A DNA stretch of 64,000 bases, taken from NCBI GenBank assembly GCA_026874595.1, contig CM049309.1:39449079-39513078 (forward strand). The letters are read 5' to 3'. Shown here piece after piece: positions 25,345-38,623 of this stretch (positions within the stretch are counted from its first letter, which is position 1; each line of letters starts with the position of its first letter). A program made the position numbers and the translations under genes. The notes under the pieces are model-generated. The model was not told the DNA's origin and made no database searches. It saw only the letters and a list, made by a program, of their open reading frames with translations. Origin of the DNA: Sipunculus nudus (lineage: Eukaryota; Annelida; Sipuncula; Golfingiida; Sipunculidae).

Positions 25345-26715
25345 TAGCCAGTTGTTCAAAATTAGGTTCTTAAGTTATGTTTGCTCCAATCATGGCCTCT
25401 GCTGGTGTTATGGATTATCCATGAATTGGCATGATGTGGAATTAGAAGATTTGAGTACATGTTGTAAAATATCTGATGAATTACTTTGTATAATATACCT
25501 CAACTGTCGCGTGAAGGAATATGAGTTCTTGGATAATGATACAATTTGCAGTTTATCTACATTTAAACAAGGGAGCCAGCAGCCAAATGTAAAAGAATTC
25601 CATCATTTGTCACTGATTTTATTCTATAGCCGAACGGAATCTACCACAAATACGACTTTGATACGAAACAATCAACGATTAAATCTGAATTAAATACCAG
25701 ATCCTGGACTGAAAAGACAAAGAATATTAAAAAAGAATTGATTGAATGTTGGTAAATAAAGCAAGGGATGGCAAACGTTACCTGACTTTTCCCTAACTTT
25801 TCCAAACAATCACAGAATTTAAATTTCCATGTCTTTTCACTGACCTAAAATATCCCATGACTTTTCCCTGATTGCTGGCAAGCCTACTGGATCACCAGTG
25901 ATGTTTAAATAGGGATTTACGTTTGTAGACATCAAAATTGAACGTTCTGATTATGGTATTCCCATTTATTGAAATTGAAAATAAAAATATCTAGGGGGAT
26001 ATCGAGTACCTATTACTGTCAGTTCAGTTAAAGCAATGAAAACTAAGTTAGTTGTGAAATGCTGAAATGTCTGAACAACACTTTTATCACTGAAACGCCT
26101 CTAAATTGTTATGAATTTGGTTCAGAAGTGGGCCTTGGCAGAAACAAGCTGATTTTTAGGTATGGTCATACTAAAAACACCATCCATCTCCTCTCAGTAT
26201 GTCCTAAACTCCTACGGCAAGTGGGATATGCAGTGTGATCTTAGATAACATAACACGCTAATATAGATGCAGTTGCTTTGAAAAGGTGTCTGGCAGACTC
26301 GAGCTTTGCATAGTTTGTGCTGACACCTGGTTGGAGTATTTTATGACTGACGACCTGTAAGAAAAAAGCCTCTTTTTGAGGTTCCTCTGAAATGTGGAGA
26401 TAAAGTTTGACTTGGAAGTTTATCTTTTTGTAAGGGTTCGTTATTGTCTTATTTTTAGCTTTACTGTGAGTTTTCCTTCCTTTTGTCGGTGGCATTCTTT
26501 AGACCTATCAGTTCATTCATTGTCATAGCTGCGGATCTCTCTGACAATCTAATTTCGATTTTTATCAGCTTGGATTTGGACCTGATTTATAATCTGTCTC
26601 ATCTTCTTGTATCTATCTTGATTATGAAGTTTATCAGTTTGTACTTTCTCCCATTTTCTTGATCATGAGGTATAGCTTTTTAATCCATGGACCTATCCTT
26701 GTAAAAAAAGATAAT
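25345..26715 (+). repeat. Segmental block D1
   Basis: Matches D2 in order: CTCTGCTGGTGTTATGGAT, AAGGAATATGAGTTCTT, TTATCAGCTT.GATTTGG, CTTGATTATGAAGTTTA.CAGTTTGTA, CCATGGACCTATCCTT. It lies downstream of SDR-1. No convincing gene; the ORF at 25352-25693 is not kept in D2. Confidence 0.7.
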
Positions 26716-27202
26716 ATAATGTTCAGTCACTCTTATAGTCAAGCTGATGACCCAATATTAAGCAGCATTCGTCTACTGATATACTATCAGATATCTATGA
26801 ACTGCAACAAAAATATAATCTTTATATGAGCTAATCTCAACATATGGTCAAAATCACTGAAATTCAGAACAGGGCCAAAATTTGCTTCGCTGATATCCCT
26901 ATAGCTGCAAATTAGAACCATTTAGAAAAACTGCACCATTTAGATTTTGAGTTGGAACGGGAGTGATAAGGAATGTATTTAAAGGTGTTGCCAAAACTAA
27001 TACTGTTTGTACCGTTTGGTCATTCATATGGTTAAATTTGTGTGATTTATTATCTTGTACTAATATGTAAAAATAGGAAGGATACAATAAAGAAGATATG
27101 TTATGGCCAAAATCAAAAATTCTCTAACTGGGTACACTTTCTTCTATTGTCTCGGACACAATGTCGAATTCAACCACAAGTAGGCTTTCTTCTTGCAAAA
27201 TA
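26716..27202. other. No gene recognised
   Basis: AT-rich between D1 and Helitron H2. Confidence 0.4.
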
Positions 27203-29432
27203 TCTATATATTAATAGCGTAAGGCGATTTTTGTAATTTTCGGTACCTCCTCAGATAGCAACGTACGGATTACCGTGATTTTTGACATACATATGTCCGG
27301 GTTTGTCCGAAGAGATTCAACCTACTTTTATTTGCAATATCTGCGTATTACGTACATAATTAATAATTTAAATATTTTCTCCCCCGCGGGCGCCTCTTTT
27401 CTTTATGTCTTCGGGCCCGGTAACACAAGGGCCATAGAGTGTTTGATGGCGGGACAGATTTTTCCTCCGGGGGCTCAACCTGGGTTTTTTGCTCATTTTC
27501 GCGGTTACGGGCCCGAAATAATCCCCCTTGGTAATTCCATCTCAAAAGAAAACCTCCGCGCGGGGACAGGGTTATTTGTGTACAAGGAAATCTCATGGGG
27601 AGAATGCTCAAAAGGGGATCTTTGAAAGAATCATAATTACCCGAATGGTACTGCAGGGGCGGAGTAAGGATAGAGGGAGGGGAGAAGGCTACAATCAGGT
27701 GCGGATCCAGAAAATGGGGGGTGGGGGGGGGGGGGGGGTAGTAATTATGAAAACTTAAGTTATACATATACATATATATATATATATATACTTATTCATT
27801 ATTACTACAATATGTATTCCAGTGTGTGAACATATATATACATATATATACACACACACACATATATATATATATACATATACATATATTAATTTCAATT
27901 ATGAACTATGTTATTTACAGGTACACGAGGGAGGGTATGAGAGGGGGCGACCCCCTTCCATATGGGGAAATATTTGAATTTGTCCAAGGAGGACATTAGA
28001 GGGAATTTTCACAAAAACATGAGAATTTTCTGTTCCTCAGAAAATGCATAATGTATTCAAACTGTATAGATAAGATCAATATTTCATATTTATATTTCTT
28101 CAAACATGATATAAAATTTCAGTTGTTTTCAACATGCAATGTAAATAGCAATAAGGTGCATCCATGTTAATTATTTGTAAAATATTAACTCTTAAACGTA
28201 ATGTTCGGTTTAAGATATACGGAATGTTGAAGTCTGATGCTGAACTTTGCATTATACTTTGGTCTGTAGTGTCGACAGCATACAAGACTGAAGAGAGCAC
28301 ACATCGTGAGTTCGAGTACGGCATCACCAGGGGAAGGCTTGAGATTGTTCAGGGTCAACCCTGACTAGGGCCTGGCGCTCTGTTCTGCGGCTGTTTATAA
28401 ATTTCATTGACTAATAAATTTGAAAGTGATAAATGGTGGATGTCTTAAACAAAAACCTATTGCTAATTAATATGAAAGGAGACATGAAAAATGAAAATAA
28501 ATCACGAAAATTGGGAAAATAAATAGGTAAAATGAGAGATATTGCAGCTCAGTGGGGAGGTTCCTGACGCAGGCTTCCCTTCGGGATCAACCACTGGTAA
28601 TATATAGCAAAGCAGTTAAATGCATACATATATAAATAAAGTGAAATTCCGAGAGGACGGCGTGTACTTGGTGCAACGGAGGGGGGGGGGGAGACAAGGG
28701 CCCATACCCCACCCCGACTACGCTCCTGTGATGAATGCATTGATTAACTCACTGGAAAACATTGCCTCAGCTTTCAAACACGAATGGTCTTTGGGGATGC
28801 GTGATATTTAAAAAAATATACAGCCATTAAATATACTTCATACTATAATGCTACCGCAAATTTCAGCGCAGCGGGATTGCCCGACCATGTGAAAGCTTGT
28901 TTTTATTTGTGTTTAATAAAGGGAATGCAATTATCGAGAACTCGTCTTAGCGCTGTTGTACTATACCATGCAAGGTAGCAGGTTCCTTTACTGCATGGCG
29001 GAGTGACGGGCTCGGAGGGCAACTTTAAATAGCGACGTTAAACATATTATATTTTCATATGAAAATGATACATTTACATATAAACTTCTCCGAAAAATTC
29101 TTTGGCCAATCACTTAGCTTCAGTAAGATTTTCATGCATAACACAATAAAAATAATGGATCTATATGTTAATATATAGATAAAACCGTATCGATTGCCAT
29201 GATTTTCGATATCAATATGACATTCTACCATTCATACCGGAACCTATTCGTCCAAGTCATCCAGACTCAGATACAAGGTCAACTCAAAGACAGAACACTT
29301 ACACCAAATGTCGTCTTGAAAAAGATCTTATGACGGTAAAATTATACAACCAAGACATTCAACTATGAAAGACTATTTGACATCAGAACTAACTGATCGC
29401 CCCAAACCGTGCGAAGCACGGGTAATTATTAG
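27203..29432 (+). mobile_element. Non-autonomous Helitron H2
   Basis: It starts A|TCTATATATTAATAGCGTAAGG and ends with hairpin CCGTGC-GAA-GCACGG (29407-29421), seven bases, then TTAG|T. 27203-27620 is an inverted match to 9795-10169. The middle holds a G-rich run (27717-27738), (TA)n/(CA)n tracts (27766-27890) and no Rep/helicase. A TCTATATGTTAATATATAG at about 29170 could instead be the 5' end of a separate short Helitron of about 265 bp using the same 3' end. Confidence 0.7.
27764..27890. repeat. (TA)n/(CA)n microsatellite inside H2
   Basis: TA, CATA and CA runs. Confidence 0.9.
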
Positions 29433-30242
29433 TATCAATATGAAAAACACAAATGCAAAAATAGCGAGGATGATAAATAAGCTATTGAGGAATCTGGGAT
29501 TTTATATGTCGAAACGCAACATATATTATTTGTATTAAAAATGTTCTTAAGTTTTTTTCCTCACTGAACCAGCCAGTCATTTGGATGACCTTCTGCATGT
29601 AGCTCGCAGCTAACCGACATTTGATATGGACAACAAAATTAAAGATCCGAATTCGAAGAAACTGTTTAACAATCAGCAGTTCTGCTTGTGATGTACATGG
29701 GTCTTCTATATAACTCTTTTTAGGTAAAACTAGGATACTTGTTTATTTGTATAAAACACAGCATACAATACAGAGGCAGGCCATTACCACAATCACATTG
29801 AAGTAACATAATTATATGGATAACGTATTTACAAATATCAATAAAATAGTTGGAGGTTCATCTAAACACCCTCACTTACCAGAGTATAACAAATAAATAA
29901 ACAACAAAGGCAAGATAATATTTACATAAAATCAATAAAAATGGTTGCAGAGTATACTTAGAATCACAAATTCCCCAAGAAGTGGTTGCTATTGCGCCCT
30001 CAATTTCACACTGTATCAAGAGGATTTGCATTGTTTCTCCTTTGAGACATGATTATTTTGACTGAAGTTATGTTGACTGAAGGAGAACTATACGGGATAC
30101 ATTTATGATATAATTTCCTCTTATAGATAATACTGCAGTGTTCAAAAGATTGTTCGAGTAGTAAAGTCCGAATATTACTAACCTATTACTCGCGGGTACG
30201 TGACATATAAGATGTATATTCGTATATATTTATATATTTGTA

Positions 30243-31365
30243 TCCCCCAAAACAAAGTTTTGCGGATACTATGTTTTTGACGGGGTTCCGCCGCCTCCGC
30301 CTCCGTCGCCGCAGCGTTCGTTTCCGGAGAACTCCTCTGACACCACTCGACCGATTTTTCCGAAACTTGACCCCATCGGGTCACATGTGAACTGTTGCCT
30401 AAGCATTTTGCGTTGACCTCTGACCATCTGTGCCTTTTCACACATTAACCTACATATCTTCTTTCTCGTTTTTATCGGGCTGAAATTATGCGCTAATATA
30501 GCTCTTGGATAGCTTTATATCATACAAAAAGCTGGTGGCGCCACCTGCAACCATTTTTGCAAAGCGTCCGTCTGTTAGTCTGCTTTGGGTTAAAATCACT
30601 CAGATCTCGGCAGTGGTTGGACTTATCCACCTGAAATTTTGCATGTGTATACATGCTGGATAGCTTCCTTGATTTTATGACATGTGGCGCCACCTTCATT
30701 CGGGTTTACGCTGCAGACGTCCATGCTAATATCTCAGAACTGGTTTGACGTAACTGTATGCAATTTTGCATGTGTATAGATCTCACATAGCTCTTTTTCA
30801 AGACTTGTGGCGCTACCTGCAACCATTTTTTGCACAGCGTCCATGTTTTCTGCTGTTGGATAAAATCACTCAGTTCTCGGCAGTTGTTTGACTTATGTAT
30901 CTATAAATTTGCATATGTATACATCTTGGACAGCTCACTCGATTTTATGGTAGATGGCGCCACCTACACTTACGTTTAGGCTGCAGACATCCATGCTAAT
31001 ATGTCAGGACTGGTAAGACGTTCAATTTTGCATCAGTATAGGTCTTCCATAGCTCTACAGCTTGAATACAAATTTGGTGGCCCAACTAACAACAATTTTT
31101 GCATGGTGTCCATCTGTTCATCTGTCTAGGGTAAAAATCACTTATACCTCTGCAGTGGTTTGACTCATCCTCCTGAAATTTTGCATATGTTAACATTTTG
31201 GATAGCTTTATCTTTCAAATAACAGGTGGCGCCACCTACAATCATGTTTACGTGGCGGACATCCATGCTAATATGCAACACATCTCACTCTATTTCTCCT
31301 TGCCACTGAATCCATGACTCACTTTACCCGTCCCACTCTGATTTCGGTGGATACCCGTATTCTAG
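30243..31365 (+). mobile_element. Helitron-like satellite element C1
   Basis: It begins A|TCCCCCAAAACAAAGTTTTG followed by a CCG-rich stretch, and ends CCCGTATTCTAG|T. The interior is imperfect tandem units of roughly 290 bp, each carrying GGTGGCGCCACCT palindromes. The equivalent position in S3 (about 62590) has the flanks joined without it. No coding sequence. Confidence 0.65.
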
Positions 31366-32149
31366 TTAAAAAATGATATAAGTGTATCAATCTGTTTATG
31401 TTACAAATATTATTTTCTTGTTCCACAACATCTGATTCTAACAGAGCCCAAAGCCAATTAATTTTGGTTTGAATGTCAAGTTGGTATGCCATTGTTTGCA
31501 AAATTACCATCGCAATAGGAATACCTTTTCATTATTCTTCATAAACCCATCCATAATGTTTATCTTTTGATAAAGTTTGTACCAGGCTGTCATATTGATA
31601 AAGGGATTTAAGAATTAACTCGATTTAAGAGTTAGGTACCCGTTTCCACTGTTAAAACATTTTTATGCAAAGCTTTATTAAACGACGGAACTTTAACACC
31701 ATCGGCCCACACGGGTCAATATATTCTATTTTCCTGCCATCGGCCGAATAGAAAACTTTCAGGTGTCTCGGTGGATTAGTCCTTTCCTGGCTGTTACAAA
31801 ATAGTAACACATATAAAAGTATATTTAAGCTACATGAAATATAAAAATTACAAGTTTGGATGCGTCTGTGAGGAAAACGAACACATTTTAGCCCAACATG
31901 TTTAAGTAAAGAGGAGAAACAAATACTATATGATAATAAATGCAGTATTAGTAGATTTAAATAAGTGCATTTGACGAAAAACAGTACAGACTTTTTGTAA
32001 CTTTATATTACGCTTTGCTTTATATGTTACAAAAAATGAATCTCAGCAGCTGTCATAATGATAAGTGAGTCACCAGTTTCAAACGGGATTTAGCAGAAAC
32101 TGATTTTGAGAAAACATGTATAACATCCCAGCGGTCGTACATTTCATGA

Positions 32150-32560
32150 AAGATGCAAGAGACTTTCATGATCAAATATTTATCCAAGTATCAGGATTAC
32201 AACCATGTGTTGCCATATATATGTAAATATACCCAAGGACCATACAGAAATGTGTTATTCCAGCCAGGTGTTAAGTTCTTGGGATACGTCCTGTTTAGCA
32301 AAGGAGTCAAGTGTGCGTCAGACAAGATTCGGTGTGTTCAGCATTAGAAGACAAGCTCCAAGCTCTGGTATCGCTAGGATCAGACGCAAGATCTAGAAAT
32401 TTGGTACGCAATCTCTCATGAGGGGCGAGATCTCAAGACCCTGTGGAGCCAACGGAGATCCGTTATGCAATCTCCACCGGGAATATGACCTGGATTCCAA
32501 AGCAAGTACTGTGTATAAATTGGTGGCGAAAAATTAAGAGCCATGAAGAGATGCAGCTGC
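32150..32560 (+). pseudogene. Ty3/gypsy pol remnant in S2
   Basis: Counterpart of 12600-13075: VKFLGYVLFSKGVKC and SDKIRCVQH near 32270-32345, then the same internal deletion joining to LWSQR-like and YKLVAKN-like remnants. Because both S copies share the deletion, the element decayed before the segment was duplicated. Confidence 0.6.
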
Positions 32561-32719
32561 ATGGTAAAAAAATCAAGATAACCAGAGGTCACGAGCTTGC
32601 CGGAAAGGGAAATAATTCTGACAGACAGAGAGACAGACAGAGAGGAGATGTAAAAATCGTCATTTGAATTAGCAATGCTACGGGGGAGCAGAAACGAATA
32701 ATACGTTTATGTATCCATG

Positions 32720-33345
32720 CTGACATTGAAAACCTGCAGAACTTTCTGGCTTAAAAGTCACCGAGTTTTTAACATTTCTGTGAAATCTTGTTTTTTTTCT
32801 AGTTTGGCGAGATATGGTGCGAGATTTGGCGTGATTTGTACTTATGTCCTGTCAAGCTGGCCAAATGTTACGAAAGGACAAATTGACCTGTCTAGCTGTA
32901 AAAGTCGCCGAGATATATGCATTTTTGTAAAATCTAATTTTTGTTCGTTTACGAGATATAGTGCAAGATTTGGCAAGGCTTGTAGTGTTATTTTGTCAAG
33001 CGGATCATATGCTACGAAATGCAGAAAACTAGACCTGTCTCGCTTTAAACGTCACTGAGTTATAACCATTTATCTTAAATATCTTTTTTCTCGTTTGACA
33101 AGATATGGTGCGAGATTTGTCCAGTTTTGCAGTTTTATCATGTCAAGCAGGCCAAATATTACGAAATGCCAAAAACTTGACCTGTGTAGCTGCAAAAGTC
33201 GCCGAGTTATCAGCATTTCCGTGAAATCTGTTTTTTTCCCGCGTTTGACGAGATCTCGTGCGAGATTTGACGAGACTTTTAGTTTATCATGTCGAGCTGG
33301 TTATTATCTAGGCAATTACGAAAACCAGACCTCTGTAGCTTAAAA
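32720..33345 (+). repeat. Tandem array, about four units of about 147 bp
   Basis: Units are marked by GAGATATGGTGCGAGATTTGG-like sequence at 32808, 32951, 33098 and 33248, and by CCTGT.TAGCTG.AAAAGTCGCCGAG. Present in S2, absent from S1. Confidence 0.75.
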
Positions 33346-33895
33346 ATGGATAAAAATAGAAAATGTAGCACGAATATTTTCAAATTATCAAGTTTTAACC
33401 CCAAAATGCGTAACTATGGTAACCTTAGATTAAACTACCTACATATAACATGAAAGGCCATGGAATTTCCAACAAAGTGAGCCACAGTTTATGTTGGTAA
33501 CTTATATAGTTGTGGAGATATCGCCAAAAAAAAGTATTTGTGGTTGTGTATCGACTGCAGGGCCACCTAGCGGTCAAATTAAAAAAATTAAATAATAATT
33601 GCGAGGTATTGGCGTGCTATATAAGATATGATTAGATGATTCTTGCAAACTTGTGGCCTCTAGGTTATCTTTTAGTGAAACCTCGCCAAATCACGTTTTG
33701 AGGACCTTGACCTTGGGGCGATGTTGACCAAAAAAAGGCTTGCAGGACTTCGGGTTGTCAATCATCCTTGTAAGATTCAAGTCGATAGCTGTAAAATTGT
33801 GGCCTGTGGAGAGTCCACAAACAGAAAGTCAGACAGACAGACCGACAAATGGAACTTACGAATATGCTTGCTGAAATGAAGATTTCATGATGGTT
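33345..33895. other. No gene recognised
   Basis: Contains GACCTTGACCTTGGGG and GTCAGACAGACAGACC, shared motifs of dispersed repeats. Confidence 0.4.
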
Positions 33896-34120
33896 TGTAG
33901 TTGCCCGTCCAAGGCCGTTAGTTTTCTCCGGGTTCTCCGGGTTCCTCTACCGTTACAGGCTACGGAACGCCACCATCAGAGCCATAAAGAGTGCCGCGAT
34001 TTGGTATAAAAACTATTTGTACAATCCATGTAAAATAAATAAGTTTTTCTACTATAACCGGAGATGAGCGACCCGAGCTCAGTGTTGGATAATGATTTAA
34101 AGAGGTGAAGACATACCCTC
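33895..34120 (+). repeat. SINE-like body in S2
   Basis: Same body as 13475-13720 (TTGCCCGTCCAAGGC, TTCTCCGGGTTCTCCGG, CCGTTACAGGCTA) without the tRNA-like head. Confidence 0.6.
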
Positions 34121-34489
34121 GAGTCCTGTAAACTTATATTTATAGCAGAAGATTTATAGAATAGTAGAGAGAATGTGTAGATAGAAATATCTGGATGTAA
34201 TTCCTCGTGTTGTTGTGGGATTGATTTTGTCTATCAATTGTATGTGTGTATATCGTCTTTTGTTCAATGTACATTGTTGTTATTGTTGGGATGTATAAAT
34301 AAGCAATAAAGAATTGTTAAAAAAGAAAGATTTAGAGTAGGGGAGAGGTAAAATGTTCTCGGACCGCTCCGGGCGGTTTAACTTATAGTTCAAAGGTCAG
34401 GGGAATCCTACACTCACGGCTTTTTCTTTTTGCGTCACATAGCAATGGCGGAGTGCCCGCTTAAGTGGTGAGGTCAGCCAGACCTGTTA

Positions 34490-34831
34490 GGCCAAAAAAA
34501 AAATAACAGGTATGGTTCTCAGGCACCGCCCGCATCAATTTTAAGCCCCCGCATTAAACATTTTTATTTTGATTTTCAATAGAAACTTACCAATTTTGAG
34601 CTGCAGCCGCTCGGACATTTCTTTCAAGAAGATAAAATTATACAATTTCCTTTGTTATGTAGTGCTTTTACGTGTTTAGCAAAATATATCTGTTTTTATT
34701 ATTTTTTCCCCTTATCATTTGACATTTGTGTCGAAACATACCAAAAAATTAAAAATAAAAAAAATAACCGCCCGCCCGCACTGATTTCTGAAAAAAAGTG
34801 CCTGAGAACCATACTTTTTTTTATTTTGGCC
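34490..34831 (+). mobile_element. Harbinger-like MITE in S2 (TSD TTA)
   Basis: Terminal inverted repeats GGCCAAAAAAAAATAACAGG / ...TTTTATTTTGGCC include the inner GTATGGTTCTCAGGCAC. TTA flanks both sides (34487-34489, 34832-34834), and the sister sequence in S1 has one TTA (13881-13883) and no insertion. A 3-bp TTA duplication and GGCC ends fit PIF/Harbinger. Confidence 0.85.
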
Positions 34832-36238
34832 TTAGAAGATGAGCTGCTAAACCTAAAAGAGGCGGAACTGCCAGAGAAACAAAGTTCTCTCGAGATATTT
34901 CGGGCGCTGTGATTCGCCAACAGGGGATTTTATGGTACCTGAGACGCTCGAGTACTTTAGGGACGAGTCAAGTATGACTCAAGCAAATGGCAGAGGATGA
35001 ATAAGGGAGATGGCATTTTGTCCATTGAGACAAATTGAGGAGGTCGCGAGGGAAAGGTCCTCCCCAACACTCCCAGGAATTCAGAAGCAGGTGGAGCTCC
35101 TACCGTAATAGAGGCTGAAACTAATTTAGGTTTTTCTTTATGTGTAAGCTGTAGTTTTAGCGAACCTGTGAGCTTATGCGATGGTGTGGCGTCGTCCGTC
35201 GTCCGTCGGCCGTCGTCTGTACGTTAACCCATACTATCTTGAAAACGGCAAGAGTTAGCATCACAAAACTTTATGCCAAAAATTAGTCATCTACAAACTT
35301 TCTCGCATTTTGATTATTTTTGGCTAACTGCATTTTCTTAGATTTTATAGGGAAAAAGATAAAAAAAACCTGAAAACTTATCTCCTACAAAACAGTCAAG
35401 CCAAATTGTTCAATATTTCCCAGAAATAATCTTTTATACAATCTCTCTCTCTGGTTGAAGTTCGGTGAATTTTGGCCGAGTTACAGGAAGTTTAACTTAT
35501 TCATCTGTCCAAAAAAGCATACTAAAATTCCAATCTCAGAAACGGCCGGAACTATCATCACCAAATTTTATGCCAGTGTTGGTCACATGAGTCATATATG
35601 AGATTCAGGTATTGATGGCGCCACCTGCATTGACCTTTTTTTGTGCAGGGGTCATTGGTTATCTGTACATTAACCCATAATTTCTCAGATATAGCAGGAG
35701 CTACCATCCCCAGATTTTATGCAATAATCTGTCACATATCAAATGTTGTGGGATTCAGCTTATTTTTTTGCTATCTGCATTTACTTAGATTTTATATTGA
35801 AAAGCTGAAAAACCTTTAAAAGTCTTCTTCTTGTAAACGGTCCAGCCAAATTGTTCAATATTTTACAGAAATGATCCCAGAGGCAAGCCCTCTCAAGTTT
35901 GTTCAAATGGTTTGTATTTGATGGATTTTAGCGGAGTTACATGAATTTGAACTTAGTCATTTGGCCAAGTAAGCATTCTGACATAGTAATCTCAGAAATG
36001 ACAAAAGCTAGCATTACCAAGTATTGTGCAAATGTTGGTCACATGACTCATATTTGAAGTAGCAGATTTCGTGGTGCCACCTACATTGACCTGTTTTTGG
36101 TAAAAACCTCATAATTTTAGCTTCTTTCAGCTTAAAATGTTTATGATGAAACTGTCAAGTTGAATCGTTCAATTTTTCAAAACAATTATCCTAGGACATG
36201 GTTCTTTCAATCATATCAGAATAGATTGAGTTTGTTGA

Positions 36239-38623
36239 TTTTTAGCTCAGCTTACTATAAGTCATCTGAGATATAGTCGTGGTCCTTTGTCAGTCGGCTC
36301 TCCGTCCGTCCGTCTGTCCGTCTGTCCGTCCGTCCGTTAAACTGGTAAGTTTTGAAACCATTGGACCTACGTATCTGAAATTCGGCATACCTTTAGATGT
36401 CCCTATAAAATTTCCTACCATACCGAAAATTGGGTCACTAGGACTTCGTTCCTTCGAATTATTAAGGAAAACCCTCCATTTTCCATTAAAAACCCATTGT
36501 TACACTTCAATACTGCCTAAAATCAAAACCACTGACCTGATATTGATCATTTTTAATATATTAATTCCTCTATATATTTCCTATGTACATACCAGTCATT
36601 AATTCAATATTTTTTAAATTCTTGAAGCAATGGGTCCGAACATAATGCACTTTGTAAAAAATCAAGAAATATATTTACTCCCTTAACATGAGAATTGCTG
36701 AAGCTAGAGATTTTTTCATCATGGGTGTAACATTATTTAATCAAGATTCAATTGTATACCAAAAATTAGTTCAGAATTTTACAAATTTTACAAGTTATTA
36801 GCATAAATATTAAATTGGTACCTTAAATTTTGCCTTATTTTGACCATGGCATATTTATTATCTGTAAGCACTGTTGATATAATTTTCATATCATGCAGAA
36901 ATAAGGATTTCAGCTTGTTGAAAAATATTGGCCAAAAACTTTGGCTTTTATTATAGTTTTTATGAGACCATGTGAGACCCTAGGCTCTACCCAGTCCCTC
37001 TTCAGTCACCTGTATGTCCTCTAGTTGACCTCTCAGGCAAATTATGGACGCTTGAGGCGGGGCATATACTGGCCATAGCTTATGGTTGGCCTCAGTTGAT
37101 TCAGGTGTCCAACCCAACTCATCTATTAGTTGTTAAGACCAACAGCATAACAATAAACAATAAATAAATAAATTTTTGTTGTTCTATAATAACAACTTTA
37201 AAAAAAATCAATAGAAAAGCAATTTGATGGTTGATGAGTAACAGGGAATTACCTTGCAATAACTGATGTTTTATGGATTTTGTATGGATGGATGAAAATG
37301 TATTCCAAATAACACCATTGAGTCACCTACGGTATTTTTCTTTTCAATTTTAATAATGAAAAAAAAATTATTAAGTTATATTGTTCTATACCATTTGGGA
37401 TAATATGAAGGAAATTAATGATAGACAAAGATGCAGTTGATAATATTGATCTAAATTTCCAGGTCTTTTGCAAGTGTTTCAGCTTGTTAATTTATATTTA
37501 TTTCAAAATTAAAAAAAAAAATTTAAATATCTCAACATTTTTAAATTTTACTCAGACATGTACTGAATAAAGATGTCAATATGTTTAACTAATGACGTGG
37601 CTGTAACAGCTGTCACAAGACTATATAAATAATCAAAATTTATATTACTGGTTCCTATATTTCAGTTTATAAAATTAAACTTGCCCATCTCTAGTTTTCT
37701 CCTTGTATAATATATGGGTGTTCTTATCCTTGGGTTATTTTTTACATATATTATGGTTTCATAGCTGAGATTACTACAATTTTTTTCTGATACATCTTTT
37801 CATTTAATAAAAAAAATGAATATGATAAAAAATCAGATCTTAGACAATTTTTCATTATGATTTCTGTAATGTTAAGAATTGTCATAAGACTCTTGCTATG
37901 TCTAATGTGTAGATTGATGTGAAGGTAGTCCAAAGTGAATATAATAGTTTTTTTTATATAAATCAAATTGATTTAACCAGGTACTTATGATCATTATTTA
38001 AATTTGTGATATTTGTTATTCTGGATTCTCAAGAACTTTTGTTTGGCTGAAACTGAATAAATACCAGACATGATGAAGTACTTTGCAAATGTATTTGAAT
38101 GCAAATATGAATATGTTCTCAATAATTTCTTGCATAAGGATTGGAATACATGTAAAAATTAATGTATTTGAATACAAATGCATTCATGAATATATTCTAT
38201 AATATTATTTCAATAATCATTTATTTCGATAATAGTATTAAAAAATCTTTGATGAAAGAAAACAGATGATACTGTTATTATATTTAATTTTAAATTATAT
38301 TTGACACAATATTTTTTATTAATTTTTAATGAATAGTTTATTTCAAATAATTCTGCTGCAATTTAAGTAAAGTTTTATGGCCACGTCAAAACTTGTGTGA
38401 AAATAGCACACCAAATCCTACTGTAAATAATATAGATGACATCAGTCCTCTTCCCTGTCTTAAAGGGTATTATCAAAATCTAACATAACTTGAGTTAAAC
38501 ACTGTCAACTCATTATAGAGCTTATAATACCACACAAAACCAGCCTTTGGCTACCTCCTCTTCCGAATCATATTTTGTGATCATATATAACAGCTGAGCG
38601 CCGTGACCCATGGGTCCCTTGTT
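36239..38623 (+). mobile_element. Repeat family B copy nested in family A
   Basis: It starts TTTTAGCTCAGCTTACTATAAG and GTCCGTCCGTCTGTCCG repeats, and ends CAGCTGAGCGCCGTGACCCATGGGTCCCTTGTT, with the CTCAGCT/AGCTGAG ends inverted and a CCCATGGG hairpin-like palindrome near the 3' end. The AT-rich interior (36600-38580) has no recognisable gene. Confidence 0.65.

Larger units (their letters stand above)
29460..35150 (+). repeat. Segmental block S2
   Basis: 29460-30242 and 31366-31640 match S3 (61430-62870); 31640-35120 matches S1. It contains the C1 element, a 147-bp tandem array and a Harbinger-like MITE as insertions. It is followed by a family-A repeat in place of the S1-type continuation. 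Confidence 0.8.
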
